DNA from: Pseudomonas simiae
GTDB lineage: Bacteria; Pseudomonadota; Gammaproteobacteria; Pseudomonadales; Pseudomonadaceae
Reading direction: 5' to 3'
Length of the DNA: 64,000 nt
NCBI RefSeq assembly: GCF_900111895.1
Contig: NZ_FOKB01000001.1
Location: 310,001 to 374,000, forward strand
This document shows, piece after piece, positions 26,641 through 36,594 of this stretch; the stretch's first letter is position 1; the number at the start of each line of letters is the position of its first letter. A program made the translations under genes and the position numbers. The notes under the pieces are model-generated. The model did no database searches. It was not told the origin of the DNA and was given only the letters and a program-made list of their open reading frames with translations.

Positions 26641-27097
26641 CAACTCACCCACTGTTGCGTTGTAGGTCGGGGAGTGTGGCGAGCCGGGAAAGATTTGAAA
26701 AGTCCCTGGTTTGTCCAGGCGGTAACATTTTTGTAGCGAGTGGCTTCAAAAAAGGCCGGCGATATAACCATCGAATGGGTACTTGTGCACATTGGTTGCG
26801 GAGTGTGTAACCGCGCTGTCAACTGCACTCCAAGGCCGCCATTTGCCTGCAATGGAAATTTAAGTCAATGAAAAATCTGGCTTTTTTTTATTGGTGAAAA
26901 AATCGTCAGTTTGACTGCGGGCCCCATTCCATGGGGCTTTGCGCGAGTTAAAGGCGTGTTGTCCACTGAGTTATCCACAGCTTCTGTGGATTGTCCCGAG
27001 CGCTTGCTCTAGAACGGGCGTGCACAGTTTTTTCAGCTTTACCTGTACGAAAAAAAGAGTAGAGTGGCGCGCCTTCCGTTCTGTCTCACAGTGCTTT
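26641..27097. other. intergenic region with DnaA-box-like cluster and hairpins
   Basis: This AT-rich stretch has no supported gene. A perfect DnaA box TTATCCACA lies at 26971-26979, flanked by TTGTCCACT (26959-26967) and an inverted CAATCCACA (26985-26993). The central TCCACAG CTT CTGTGGA (26974-26990) is a perfect hairpin. Just before it GCCCCATTCCATGGGGC (26923-26939) forms another hairpin, and an eight-T run lies near 26882. It separates a small membrane gene from the SEL1-like gene. Confidence 0.6.
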
Positions 27098-27421
27098 ATG
27101 AAGTTTCGCTCAGTATCATCTTCTGTTACCGACACCCCTCAAACTGTTACCGCTCCCAAGCGCTTCTCCTTGAAAGTTGCCTTGTGGTTGCTCGACAGTC
27201 CGCGCTTGGGTCACAACACCAACGTAAAGCACCTCGCCGGGCGTTTGCTCAAGCAGCCGGCCCGTGAAGGTGTGGTCGCTGCGCAAAGCCGCCTGGGCCA
27301 ACTGATGTGCCGCGAATGCGGGAATGCCCGCGACCGCCGCATCGGCCACGACCTGCTGCGCCTGGCCGCCCGTGCCGGTGACCGCCGCGCCCAGCGCGAA
27401 CTGGGTCAGGTCGAAGACTGA
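27098..27421 (+). CDS. SEL1-like repeat family small protein
   Basis: A 107-residue basic protein. After a Ser/Thr-rich N-terminal 25 residues comes a region with helical hairpins (AREGVVAAQSRLGQLMC, IGHDLLRLAARAGDRRAQRELG) resembling Sel1/TPR-like repeats, ending with an acidic QVED tail. It contains two close cysteines (MCREC). Orthologues with this pattern sit beside rmuC in fluorescent pseudomonads. No signal peptide. Ribosome site is weak (no clear GGAG before ATG 27098); the frame is open further upstream but without similarity. Function unknown. Confidence 0.75.
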   Translation: MKFRSVSSSVTDTPQTVTAPKRFSLKVALWLLDSPRLGHNTNVKHLAGRLLKQPAREGVVAAQSRLGQLMCRECGNARDRRIGHDLLRLAARAGDRRAQRELGQVED

Positions 27422-27467
27422 GCTGTCCTTAGGCCCTCTGCTCCGCTAACCTTGGTTTTTTTCGGTG

Positions 27468-28961
27468 ATGGCAGACATGTCTATGGTTTTTGACTGGACC
27501 AGTGTTGCCTTGGGCCTCGCTGGCGCTGCCGTGCCGTTATTGGCCGTGTGCTGGCAGCTGCAGCGACGCTTGAACGCACGCATGACCGGCTGGGAACTGC
27601 TCGAAGAGCGCCTGGCCACCGCACAGCTTGCCCAGGAAGGTCTTGCCGCGCAGTTGGATGCGAGCCGCGATGAGATCAGCGATTTGAGCCAAGCCAATGC
27701 CGCCAAGCAGGCTGACCTGGCCGCTGTGCGTCGCGAAGTCGAGTTGCTGCAGATCGACCGCGACAACGCCCGCGATGCCGCTCACGCCTGGAACCTCGAC
27801 CGTAGCGCCAAAGAGACCGAGCTACGCCGCCTCGATGCCTTGTCGGCGGCCTTGCGCGCCGAGCTGCGTGAACAACAGGACAGTCATCAACAACGCCTGA
27901 CCGACCTGCAAGGCTCGCGTGATGAGTTGCGTGCACAGTTCGCCGAGTTGGCCGGCAGGATCTTCGACGAACGCGAACAGCGCTTCGCCGAAACCAGCCA
28001 GGAACGCCTGGGCCAATTGCTCGACCCCTTGAAGGAGCGCATCCAATCCTTCGAGAAACGCGTGGAAGAAAGCTACCAGAACGAGGCGCGCGAGCGTTTT
28101 TCCCTGGCCAAGGAGCTGGAACGCCTACAGCAACTGAACCTGCGTCTGTCGGACGAAGCCACCAACCTGACCCGCGCGCTCAAGGGGCAGAAAACCCAAG
28201 GTAACTGGGGAGAACTGATCCTTGAACGTGTGCTGGAGCATGCAGGTCTGGAGAAGGGCCGTGAGTACCAGACCCAGGTCAGCCTCAAAGGCCCGGATGG
28301 CGAGCGGTTCCAGCCCGACGTGCTGATCATGTTGCCCGGCGACAAGCAGGTGGTGGTGGACTCCAAGGTCAGCCTGACTGCGTATCAGCAGTATGTGGCG
28401 GCGGAGGATGACGTCATTGGCCAGGCAGCCCTGAAGCAGCATGTGCTGTCGCTGCGAAATCACGTCAAAGGCCTGGCCGGCAAGGACTACAAACGCCTGG
28501 AAGGCCTGCACAGCCTGGATTTCGTGTTGCTGTTCGTGCCGATCGAAGCGGCGTTTTCCGCTGCGTTACAGGCCGAGCCCAACCTGTTTCAGGAGGCGTT
28601 CGACCGCCATATCGTGATTGTCAGCCCAACCACCTTGCTAGCGACCCTACGTGTGATCGACAGCCTCTGGAAACAGGAACGCCAGAGCCAGAACGCCCGG
28701 GAAATCGCCGAGCGTGCCGGTTGGCTGTACGACAAGTTCGTGCTGTTTATCCAGGACTTGGATGAAGTGGGTAACCGTTTGCAGCAGTTGGATAAGGCTT
28801 ACAGTGCGGCGCGAAACAAGCTGACAGATGGACGCGGAAATCTGGTCAGCCGGACCGAGCAATTGCGGTTGCTGGGCGCGCGGGCGAGTAAAAGCCTGCC
28901 GGCGGATTTACTGGAGCGGGCGATGACCGACTCCGATGGTGTGGCACACCTGCCCGAATAA
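27468..28961 (+). CDS. rmuC: DNA recombination protein RmuC
   Basis: A 497-residue protein of the RmuC family, which in E. coli limits recombination at inverted repeats. A single N-terminal hydrophobic segment (VALGLAGAAVPLLAVCW) probably anchors it. A long coiled coil (about 40-180) follows, and then the conserved nuclease-like domain with LKGQKTQGNWGELILERVLE near 237 and DVLIMLPGDKQVVVDSKVSL near 285. Several starts are possible within 20 bases (GTG 27465, ATG 27468, ATG 27477); none has a good ribosome site, so the exact N-terminus is uncertain. Confidence 0.92.
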   Translation: MADMSMVFDWTSVALGLAGAAVPLLAVCWQLQRRLNARMTGWELLEERLATAQLAQEGLAAQLDASRDEISDLSQANAAKQADLAAVRREVELLQIDRDNARDAAHAWNLDRSAKETELRRLDALSAALRAELREQQDSHQQRLTDLQGSRDELRAQFAELAGRIFDEREQRFAETSQERLGQLLDPLKERIQSFEKRVEESYQNEARERFSLAKELERLQQLNLRLSDEATNLTRALKGQKTQGNWGELILERVLEHAGLEKGREYQTQVSLKGPDGERFQPDVLIMLPGDKQVVVDSKVSLTAYQQYVAAEDDVIGQAALKQHVLSLRNHVKGLAGKDYKRLEGLHSLDFVLLFVPIEAAFSAALQAEPNLFQEAFDRHIVIVSPTTLLATLRVIDSLWKQERQSQNAREIAERAGWLYDKFVLFIQDLDEVGNRLQQLDKAYSAARNKLTDGRGNLVSRTEQLRLLGARASKSLPADLLERAMTDSDGVAHLPE

Positions 28962-29007
28962 AATACGGCGGTGTGCAAACTCCCATATTTGACCGCGCTG
29001 GATCGCC

Positions 29008-32000
29008 CTACAGCGGCAAATGCCGACTCAGCAACGCCCGCAACGCCGCAGGCTTCACCGGCTTGGCCAGATAATCCAACCCCGCCGCATGCACCTCGGC
29101 CACCATCTCCGGGCGGCCGTCGGCGCTGATCACCACGCCGGGAATCGGCTCCGCCAATTGCGCTCGCAGCCAACCCATCAGTTCAGTCCCGGTTTCGCCA
29201 TGGTCCAGGTGGTAGTCCACCATGGCCAGTTGCGGGCGCACGCCGTCGGCGAGCAACGCTGCGCATTGGGCCTGGTCGGTGGCGGTCCACACCTCGCAGC
29301 CCCAACGCGTCAGCAGGCTGCGCATGCCGATCAAGATGCTCTCTTCGTTATCTACACACAGCACCTGTGCACCGCTCAATGGCAGGCCGTTTTCCTGGGG
29401 GGGCTTGATCGGAGCGCTGACTTGATTGCGCGCCAACGGCACGCGCACGCTGAACACGCTGCCCTTGCCTGGCCATGAGCGCACGCTCAACCGATGGCCG
29501 AGTACGCGACACAAGCCATCGGCGATCGCCAGGCCCAGCCCCAGTCCTTTCTCCGCGCGGGTCTGGTGACTGTCCAGGCGCTTGAATTCTTCGAAGATCA
29601 CCTTCTGTTTATCCAGCGGGATGCCGGGGCCACGGTCCCACACTTCCAGGCACAGCTCGCCCTTGCGTCGGCGTACGCCCAGCAGTACCGGGCCGTCGGC
29701 ATAACGGAAAGCGTTGGTCAGAAAATTCTGCAGGATGCGCCGCAGCAACTTGATATCGCTGTCGACGCGCAAGCGACTGCCGCGCAGGCGGAAACGCAGG
29801 CCTTGCTCCTGGGCCAGCGCTTTAAACTCCGCGCCCAAGGTGTCGAACAGTTCGTTAAGCACAAAAGGCTGGCGCTGCGGATTGATCTTGCCGTTTTCCA
29901 GGCGCGAGATGTCCAGCAGGTCGCTGATCAGGTCCTCGGCAGAGCGTAGGGAACTGTCCAGATGCTGCACCAATTGCCGGGCTTCGCTGGACAGGCCGTC
30001 GTTCTGATGGGAAAGGGCGGCGGAGAACAGGCGTGCGGCATTCAAGGGTTGCATCAAGTCATGGCTCACGGCCGCCAGAAAGCGCGTCTTCGACTGGCTC
30101 GCGGACTCGGCCACGCCCTTGGCATCGGTGAGCGCGACGTTGAGTTGCGACAGTTCGTAGGTACGCGCGGTCACCCGTTGTTCCAGGCCTTCGTTGGCCT
30201 CGGTGAGTGCCTGTTCGGCTTCGCGGAACGCGGTGATGTCAGTGAAACTCATGACGAAACCGCCGCCGGGCATCGGGTTGCCGATCAGCTCGATCACCCG
30301 GCCATTGGGGAACAAGCGCTCGGAGGTGTGCGCACGGCCCTGGCGCATCCAGTGCAGGCGGCGCGCCACGTGTACTTCGGCCTCGCCCGGCCCGCACAGC
30401 CCGCGTTCGGCGTTGTAGCGGATGATGTCGGCGATCGGCCGGCCCACGCTGATCAGCCCGTCCGGATAGTTGAACAGCTCCAGATAACGCCGGTTCCAGG
30501 CCACCAGCTTGAGGGACTGGTCGACCACGCTGATGCCCTGGGTGATGTTCTCGATGGCGCCTTGCAGCAACGCGCGGTTGAACTGCAGCACCTCCGAGGC
30601 TTCATCAGCGATGCGGACGACGTCCTCCAGCTGCATTTCCCGACCTTCAATGGCCGCTTTTACCACTGCGCGTGTCGAAGACGCTCCCAGCACGCCGGCC
30701 AATAAGCGCTCGGTATGGGCGATCCAATCGTTGTCGGCGTTCTGGTTGGGGTTGAAGCCCTTTCCCTGGCGATAGGCGAAGCGGATAAAGCTTTGCTGGG
30801 CGCGTTCTTCACCGACAAAACGCGCCGCCAGGCTGAGCAAGTCGCTGATTTGCACCGACAACATCGAGCGGGCGCTGGCGCGTTGGCTGATTTCCTGGCC
30901 GATGAAACGCCCGGCTTGCCAGTGTTCTGACACGCGTGTGCGCGACAGCATCGACACCCACACAAACAGCGTGAAGTTACCCGCCAGGGAGAACACGGTG
31001 CCCAAGGTCAATGAGGTGACGGACAGGCCCAGCGGGTGGGAGTGCATCCAGGTCAGCCCTGGGAAAAGGCTGAGGGACCAGCCCAGGCTTTTCGCCGTTA
31101 CCGGTAGGACCAAGGTGTAGAACCACAGGAAAGTACCGGCTGCGAGCCCTGCGAACACACCGCGTCGGTTCGCTTGTTTCCAATACAGCGCACCGAGCAT
31201 GGCCGGCGCCAGTTGGGTCACGGCGGCAAAGGCGATCTGGCCGATGGTCGCCAGGCTCGCAGTAGAGCCGAGCAGGCGATAGCTGACGTAGGCCAGCAAC
31301 AGAATGATCACGATGCTCACCCGGCGTACCGACAGCATCCAGTGGCGAAACACTTCGAACGGCCGTTCGGCGCTGGAACGACGCAGCAGCCAGGGCAGCA
31401 GCATGTCGTTGGACACCATGGTCGACAGGGCGATGCTCGCCACGATCACCATGCCGGTGGCCGCCGACGCACCGCCGATAAATGCCAGCACGGCCAGCGC
31501 CGGATGGGCTTCGGCCATGGGCAGGCTGATCACATAGGAGTCCGGCAATACCGAGCTGGGCAGCAGCATCTTGCCGCCGAGGGCGATAGGGATCACGAAC
31601 AACGCGGCCAGCACCAGGTACGCGGGAAACACCCACTTGGCCAGGCGCAGGTCCTGGGGATCGATGTTCTCCACCACCGTGACATGGAACTGCCGAGGCA
31701 GGCAGATAATCGCCATCATGGCCACACCGGTCTGTACCACCATTGATGGCCAGTTGACGGTCTCCTTCCAGTATTCATCCAGGCGAGGCGCGAGCATGGC
31801 CTGGCTGAACAGGTCGCCGAAACCGTCGTACAACCCGTAGGTCACAAACGCGCCGACCGCAAGAAACGCGAGCAACTTGACCAGGGATTCAAACGCAATC
31901 GCCAGCACCATGCCGCGGTGGTGTTCCGTGGCATCGAGGTTGCGCGTACCAAACACAATGGTGAACAGCGCCAGCACCAGCGAGACGATCAGCGCGGTGT

Positions 32001-32478
32001 CCTGGGCGCGGGTGCCGGTGGTGTCGGCGCCGGCGCCGATCAGCAGGTTGACGCCCAGTACGATGCCTTTGAGTTGCAGGGCGATATAAGGCAGCACGCC
32101 GACCAGGCAGATCAGTGCGACCACCACGGCAAGGGATTGGGATTTGCCGTAGCGCGCCGCAATAAAGTCGGCGATAGAGGTAATGTTTTCCTGCTTGCTG
32201 ATCAGAATCATCTTCTGCAGCACCCAAGGTGCCAGTACCAACAACAGCACCGGTCCCAGGTAGATCGGTAAAAATGCCCACAACTGTTCGGCAGCCTGGC
32301 CTACAGCGCCGAAGAAGGTCCAACTGGTGCAATACACGGCCAGCGACAGGCTGTACACCCAGGCGCGCATACGCGGCGGCAGTGGCGCACGGCGACGATC
32401 ACCGTAGAAGGCGATGGCAAACATAATGGCCATATAGGCCAGGGCAACGGTGGCGATCAGCCCGCTGGACAGCGTCAT
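29008..32478 (-). CDS. mxtR: SSF transporter-hybrid sensor histidine kinase (MxtR-like)
   Basis: An 1156-residue fusion. The N-terminal half (about 1-500) is a sodium:solute symporter-family membrane module with about 13 spans. A PAS domain follows (about 630-760), then a coiled coil, a HisKA domain with the phospho-accepting histidine in AAVSHDLMQPLNAARL, an ATPase domain (FLTNAFRYA, WDRGPGIP, GLGLGLAI) and a C-terminal receiver domain (VLCVDNEESI, MVDYHLD). This is the layout of P. aeruginosa MxtR (PA3271), which with ErdR links acetate and respiratory regulation. ATG 32478 has GGAG 6 bases upstream; an earlier in-frame start at 32493 lacks one. A partner response regulator is not adjacent. 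Confidence 0.9.
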   Translation of the reverse strand: MTLSSGLIATVALAYMAIMFAIAFYGDRRRAPLPPRMRAWVYSLSLAVYCTSWTFFGAVGQAAEQLWAFLPIYLGPVLLLVLAPWVLQKMILISKQENITSIADFIAARYGKSQSLAVVVALICLVGVLPYIALQLKGIVLGVNLLIGAGADTTGTRAQDTALIVSLVLALFTIVFGTRNLDATEHHRGMVLAIAFESLVKLLAFLAVGAFVTYGLYDGFGDLFSQAMLAPRLDEYWKETVNWPSMVVQTGVAMMAIICLPRQFHVTVVENIDPQDLRLAKWVFPAYLVLAALFVIPIALGGKMLLPSSVLPDSYVISLPMAEAHPALAVLAFIGGASAATGMVIVASIALSTMVSNDMLLPWLLRRSSAERPFEVFRHWMLSVRRVSIVIILLLAYVSYRLLGSTASLATIGQIAFAAVTQLAPAMLGALYWKQANRRGVFAGLAAGTFLWFYTLVLPVTAKSLGWSLSLFPGLTWMHSHPLGLSVTSLTLGTVFSLAGNFTLFVWVSMLSRTRVSEHWQAGRFIGQEISQRASARSMLSVQISDLLSLAARFVGEERAQQSFIRFAYRQGKGFNPNQNADNDWIAHTERLLAGVLGASSTRAVVKAAIEGREMQLEDVVRIADEASEVLQFNRALLQGAIENITQGISVVDQSLKLVAWNRRYLELFNYPDGLISVGRPIADIIRYNAERGLCGPGEAEVHVARRLHWMRQGRAHTSERLFPNGRVIELIGNPMPGGGFVMSFTDITAFREAEQALTEANEGLEQRVTARTYELSQLNVALTDAKGVAESASQSKTRFLAAVSHDLMQPLNAARLFSAALSHQNDGLSSEARQLVQHLDSSLRSAEDLISDLLDISRLENGKINPQRQPFVLNELFDTLGAEFKALAQEQGLRFRLRGSRLRVDSDIKLLRRILQNFLTNAFRYADGPVLLGVRRRKGELCLEVWDRGPGIPLDKQKVIFEEFKRLDSHQTRAEKGLGLGLAIADGLCRVLGHRLSVRSWPGKGSVFSVRVPLARNQVSAPIKPPQENGLPLSGAQVLCVDNEESILIGMRSLLTRWGCEVWTATDQAQCAALLADGVRPQLAMVDYHLDHGETGTELMGWLRAQLAEPIPGVVISADGRPEMVAEVHAAGLDYLAKPVKPAALRALLSRHLPL

Positions 32479-32592
32479 GGTAACTCCGAGCATAAGAACA
32501 CCCGGGCATTCCGGGCCCGGTTGGACAGTCTCGCAGAATGCTGGGGGTTAGTCAGTGTCGACCAAGGTCTGAGCGCGACGTGATGTCGCGGC

Positions 32593-32976
32593 CTAGCGGG
32601 GTGGCAGGGTTTTCTGGCGCAGGATGTAAATAGTCACCAGCACCGCGCTGGTCAGCATGAAACCACGTGCCCACGGCAGTGGCACCAGGTAGCAGGAGAC
32701 GCTGATGCTCAGCCACATCAGGCCGATGGCGTAGACCTTGCCCTTGAGAGGGATGCCATTGCCGTCCAGGTAATCACGGATCCATGGGCCCAGGCGCGGG
32801 TGTTGCACCAGCCAATGGTAGAAACGCGGAGAGCTTCTGGCGAAACAGGCGGCAGCGAGGAGTAGGAAGGGTGTGGTCGGCAATACCGGTAGGAAAATGC
32901 CTATCACCCCCAACGCTACGCTCAGCCAGCCGATGGCCAGCAGCCCGTAGCGCAGGAGCAGTGAACGATTGCCCAT
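32593..32976 (-). CDS. DUF454 (YbaN-like) membrane protein
   Basis: A 127-residue inner membrane protein. It carries the DUF454 signature GVIGIFLPVLPTTPFLLLAAACFARSSPRF, in which PTTPF is characteristic, then WLVQHPRLGPWI and two C-terminal spans. Function unknown for the family. ATG 32976 is chosen; upstream in-frame GTG and TTG codons at 32985 and 32991 are possible but without support. It follows the YecA-family gene within about 20 bases, so the two are probably one transcript. Confidence 0.85.
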   Translation of the reverse strand: MGNRSLLLRYGLLAIGWLSVALGVIGIFLPVLPTTPFLLLAAACFARSSPRFYHWLVQHPRLGPWIRDYLDGNGIPLKGKVYAIGLMWLSISVSCYLVPLPWARGFMLTSAVLVTIYILRQKTLPPR

Positions 32977-32996
32977 GGGTGTCACGGGCAAGCGAC

Positions 32997-33584
32997 TCAG
33001 TGGTGACGTGGCTTGAGGATCGCCGGTTTTTCGTCAGGAGCGTTGCACAGCAGGTACAGCGCAGTCAGGGCTTCCGGGATCTGAACGATCATGTCGTCCA
33101 TCAGGTTGGCATCGGCGGCGATGTCGGCGAACTCAGGCTGGTCGTCGAACAGGCCCGAACCGACCATGATCGGCAGCAGCATTTCGCTGACTTCTTCCTC
33201 GGCGGTTTCGAACCAGGCGGCTTCGCGCAGGAACACGCCTTCCATGAAGCCGATGCACCAGCCGCGCAGATCGGAGTCATCCGGTTCTTCGCCCAGGTCC
33301 AGCTCGCACGGCAGCTCGAATTCCTCGTCGGAGGCCAGTTGGCGACCGATGTGGGCCTTGAGGGCCAGCAGGGTGGATTCGATTTCTTCGCGTTGGGCGG
33401 CGTCGGTGTAGTGCGGCTCTTCGGCGAACAACGCGTCGATCCATTCACGGTCAGGTACGACTTCGGAGCAGATCGACAGGGCGGTCAGGTAGCCGTGGGC
33501 GGCCACGTAGTCCAGCGCCTCGTCATGCAGCTCATCGGCGTCGAGGAAGGCTTGCAGGCGGGTTAGTTGCTCAGCGAAGGACAT
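32997..33584 (-). CDS. YecA/UPF0149 family protein
   Basis: A 195-residue acidic cytoplasmic protein. The conserved core GWCIGFMEGVFLREAAWF (about 107-124) is typical of the UPF0149/YecA group; the C-terminal zinc-binding SEC-C tail of some members is absent, the protein ending instead in a basic KPRHH. Function is not established for this subfamily. The gene precedes the DUF454 gene on the same strand. Confidence 0.82.
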   Translation of the reverse strand: MSFAEQLTRLQAFLDADELHDEALDYVAAHGYLTALSICSEVVPDREWIDALFAEEPHYTDAAQREEIESTLLALKAHIGRQLASDEEFELPCELDLGEEPDDSDLRGWCIGFMEGVFLREAAWFETAEEEVSEMLLPIMVGSGLFDDQPEFADIAADANLMDDMIVQIPEALTALYLLCNAPDEKPAILKPRHH

Positions 33585-33850
33585 TGAAGGACTACCTTGG
33601 GAATAAACGATGCTGAATTCTAGGCTTTCTTGAGCGCACAGGCCAGCCGAACGGCATTTTAGATCGCGGTCGCTATTCGTCAGTGGCGCCCTTTGCCAGG
33701 TAGCGCTCGGGTATACTGCCGCGTTTTGTGATGCCCTTGCAGGCCAAGCGCCAGTCCGCGAAAACTTCGCTTACGGATTTTTTCCCGTGAAAGCGCATTT
33801 TTTCGGCCAGCCTGTACAGAGGGATTTCGGCACTATTTTTGGAGTTTTAC

Positions 33851-35977
33851 ATGCTCGAGCAGGCACAACGCGTCCTCAAGGACATCTTCGGCTACGACAG
33901 TTTTCGTGGCCGCCAGGGTGCGATCATTGAGCGCGTGGCCAGCGGCGGTGACGCCCTGGTCCTGATGCCTACCGGCGGCGGCAAGTCGTTGTGCTTCCAG
34001 GTGCCGGCGCTGTTGCGCAATGGCCTGGCGGTGGTGGTGTCGCCGTTGATCGCGTTGATGGACGACCAGGTGGCGACCCTTGAAGAGCTCGGTGTCGCCG
34101 CTGCTTCGTTGAACTCCACCCTCAGTGCCGAGCAGCAGCGCGACCTGGCGGCGCGTATCAAGCGCGGTGAAGTGAAGATGCTGTACCTGGCCCCCGAGCG
34201 TCTGGTGCAGCCGCGCATGCTGGCTTTTTTGCAGAGCCTGGAAATCGCCCTGTTCGCCATCGACGAAGCCCACTGTGTGTCCCAATGGGGTCATGACTTT
34301 CGCCGTGAGTATTTGCAACTGGGTCAATTGGCCGAGCTGTTTCCCGATGTGCCGCGCATTGCCCTGACCGCCACCGCCGACAAGCGTACCCGCGAAGAAA
34401 TCGTCGAGCGCCTGCACCTGCAGAACGCCGAGCGCTTCCTGTCGAGCTTTGACCGGCCGAATATTTTCTACCGCATCGTGCCCAAGGAGCAGCCGCGCAA
34501 GCAGTTGCTGGCGTTCCTCTCGGAGCGACGCAGCGATGCGGGCATCGTCTATTGCCTGTCGCGCAAGAAGGTCGATGAAGTCGCCGCGTTTCTCTGTGAG
34601 CAAGGCTACCCGGCACTGCCGTATCACGCCGGCCTGCCGAATGACCTGCGTGCCTACCACCAGAAGCGCTTCCTCAACGAGGAAGGCCTGATCATGGTGG
34701 CCACCATCGCGTTCGGCATGGGCATCGACAAGTCCAACGTGCGATTCGTCGCGCACATGGACCTGCCCAAATCCCTTGAGGCCTACTACCAGGAAACCGG
34801 CCGTGCCGGCCGTGATGGTTTGCCGGCGGATGCGTGGATGGTCTACGGCCTGCAGGACGTGGTGATGCTCAAGCAGATGCTGCAGAACTCCGAGGGCGAC
34901 GAGCGCCACAAGCGCCTGGAGCAACACAAGCTCGACGCGATGCTCTCGCTGTGTGAGGAGACCCGCTGCCGCCGCCAGACCTTGCTGGCGTATTTCGATG
35001 AAGACATGCCCGAACCCTGTGGCCATTGCGACAACTGTGTCGACGGCGTGCAGACCTGGGATGCCACTGAGCCGGCGCGCCAAGGCTTGTCCGCTATCTA
35101 CCGCACCGGTCAGCGTTACGGCGTCGGTCACCTGGTGGACGTGTTGCTGGGCAAGGACAACGAGAAAGTGCGCAGCTTCGGCCACGAAAAACTCTCGGTC
35201 TACGGCGTCGGCAAGGCCCGCGCCGAAGGCGAGTGGCGCTCGTTGTTCCGGCAGATGGTGGCGCGTGGCCTGGTGGACATCGATATCGAGGGGTTTGGCG
35301 GCCTACGTCTGAATGACAGCTGCCGGCCGTTGCTCAAGGGCGAAGTCAGCCTGGAGCTGCGCCGCGACCTCAAGCCGCAAACCACCGCCAAGAGCAGCAC
35401 CAGCCAGGCCAGCCAGTTGGTGCGTGGCGAAGAACGCGAACAGTGGGAAGCCTTGCGCACCCTGCGCCGCAAACTGGCGCAGGAACACAGCGTGCCGCCG
35501 TACGTTATTTTCCCTGACTCCACCTTGCTGGAGATGCTGCGCGAGCAGCCCACCAGCATGGCCGAGATGGCGCGGGTCAGTGGGGTGGGCGCGCGCAAGC
35601 TGGAGCGTTACGGCCAGGCCTTCCTCGAAGTGCTCGGCGGCCAGGCCGAGGCGCCAAAGGAAGTCGCCGATATCCGCCACGAACTGATCAGCCTGGCACG
35701 CGCCGGTATGACCCCGGTCCAGATCGCCGGTCAGTTGCAATGCTCGGAGAAGAACGTCTACACCTTGCTTGCCGAATCCATCGGCAAGCAGCAACTGTCG
35801 TTGGAGCAGGCCCTTGATTTGCCAGAGGATCTGCTCGGTGAAATCCAAGACGCGTTCTTGGACGGAGAGGGCGAATTGCCACCTGTGGCGGAGATTGCCC
35901 CGCTGTTTACCGGGCGTGTTCCGGAAGGTGTTTTGTACTGCGTGCGGGCGGCTTTGCAGTCTGAATTCGAAATTTAG
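33851..35977 (+). CDS. recQ: ATP-dependent DNA helicase RecQ
   Basis: A 708-residue 3'-5' superfamily 2 helicase of recombination repair. Motif I is TGGGKS at 41-46, motif II DEAH at 138-141, and motif [12 protein letters not shown] near 315. The RecQ-specific zinc site has cysteines in TRCRRQ and PCGHCDNC (about 370-395), then a winged-helix RQC domain, an HRDC domain near 525-605 and a C-terminal extension of about 100 residues with a further helical domain. GGAG at 33841-33844 supports ATG 33851 over an in-frame TTG at 33839. Length is about 100 residues more than in E. coli, as is usual for pseudomonads. Confidence 0.96.
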   Translation: MLEQAQRVLKDIFGYDSFRGRQGAIIERVASGGDALVLMPTGGGKSLCFQVPALLRNGLAVVVSPLIALMDDQVATLEELGVAAASLNSTLSAEQQRDLAARIKRGEVKMLYLAPERLVQPRMLAFLQSLEIALFAIDEAHCVSQWGHDFRREYLQLGQLAELFPDVPRIALTATADKRTREEIVERLHLQNAERFLSSFDRPNIFYRIVPKEQPRKQLLAFLSERRSDAGIVYCLSRKKVDEVAAFLCEQGYPALPYHAGLPNDLRAYHQKRFLNEEGLIMVATIAFGMGIDKSNVRFVAHMDLPKSLEAYYQETGRAGRDGLPADAWMVYGLQDVVMLKQMLQNSEGDERHKRLEQHKLDAMLSLCEETRCRRQTLLAYFDEDMPEPCGHCDNCVDGVQTWDATEPARQGLSAIYRTGQRYGVGHLVDVLLGKDNEKVRSFGHEKLSVYGVGKARAEGEWRSLFRQMVARGLVDIDIEGFGGLRLNDSCRPLLKGEVSLELRRDLKPQTTAKSSTSQASQLVRGEEREQWEALRTLRRKLAQEHSVPPYVIFPDSTLLEMLREQPTSMAEMARVSGVGARKLERYGQAFLEVLGGQAEAPKEVADIRHELISLARAGMTPVQIAGQLQCSEKNVYTLLAESIGKQQLSLEQALDLPEDLLGEIQDAFLDGEGELPPVAEIAPLFTGRVPEGVLYCVRAALQSEFEI

Positions 35978-36040
35978 TGCGCCAATTGCGACAATGTAAC
36001 GAATCAGTACATAGCAACTCTTGCCTACGGGCAAAGCTCA

Positions 36041-36063
36041 TGCTTAGCTGACTAATAATTAGC
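36041..36063. promoter_or_regulatory. AT-rich palindrome before the second marR gene
   Basis: CTAATAATTAG (36052-36062) is a near-palindrome set in TTAGCTGACTAATAATTAGC, about 37 bases before the start codon of the MarR gene. AT-rich dyads in this position are typical MarR-family operators; autoregulation is inferred. Confidence 0.4.
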
Positions 36064-36098
36064 CACATTTTATTTTCAGTCTAAAACATGAGTTTTTT

Positions 36099-36533
36099 AT
36101 GCCGTTAACCGATCAACACCGATTTGGCATGCAATTGGCGCAAATGTCCCGTGGTTGGCGCGCCGAGTTGGACCGCCGCTTGGCCGGGCTTGGCCTGTCC
36201 CAGGCGCGCTGGCTGGTGCTATTGCACCTGGCCCGTTTCGAAGAGGCACCCACCCAACGTGAGCTGGCGCAAAGCGTCGGGGTAGAAGGGCCGACACTGG
36301 CCCGGCTGCTGGACAGTCTGGAAGGTCAGGGCCTGGTGCAACGCCAGGCCGTGGTGGAAGACCGTCGTGCCAAGCGTATCTTGTTGTGTGACACCGCCCG
36401 TCCCTTGATCGAACAGATTGAAACCATCGCTACCGCCCTGCGGCATGAGCTGTTTGTGGGTGTGGATGAAGCTGATTTGAGCGTGTGCATGCGCGTGCAT
36501 GCACACATCCTGTCGAATCTGGAAAAGTCCTGA
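36099..36533 (+). CDS. MarR/SlyA family transcriptional regulator
   Basis: A 144-residue winged-helix regulator. The family core LGLSQARWLVLLHLARF (about 29-45), the recognition helix region PTQRELAQSVGVEGPTLARLLDSLEGQGLV (about 50-79) and the wing EDRRAKRILL are all present, as in SlyA. In P. aeruginosa a MarR gene occupies the same place between recQ and plpD. Target genes and ligand are unknown. A weak hairpin (GGCGGGCT/AGCCCGTT, 36545-36569) follows the stop. Confidence 0.88.
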   Translation: MPLTDQHRFGMQLAQMSRGWRAELDRRLAGLGLSQARWLVLLHLARFEEAPTQRELAQSVGVEGPTLARLLDSLEGQGLVQRQAVVEDRRAKRILLCDTARPLIEQIETIATALRHELFVGVDEADLSVCMRVHAHILSNLEKS

Positions 36534-36594
36534 AGAAACCACTGGGCGGGCTCACCACAAAAGCCCGTTCCCACATCGGGTTCAGCGTAAGCCT

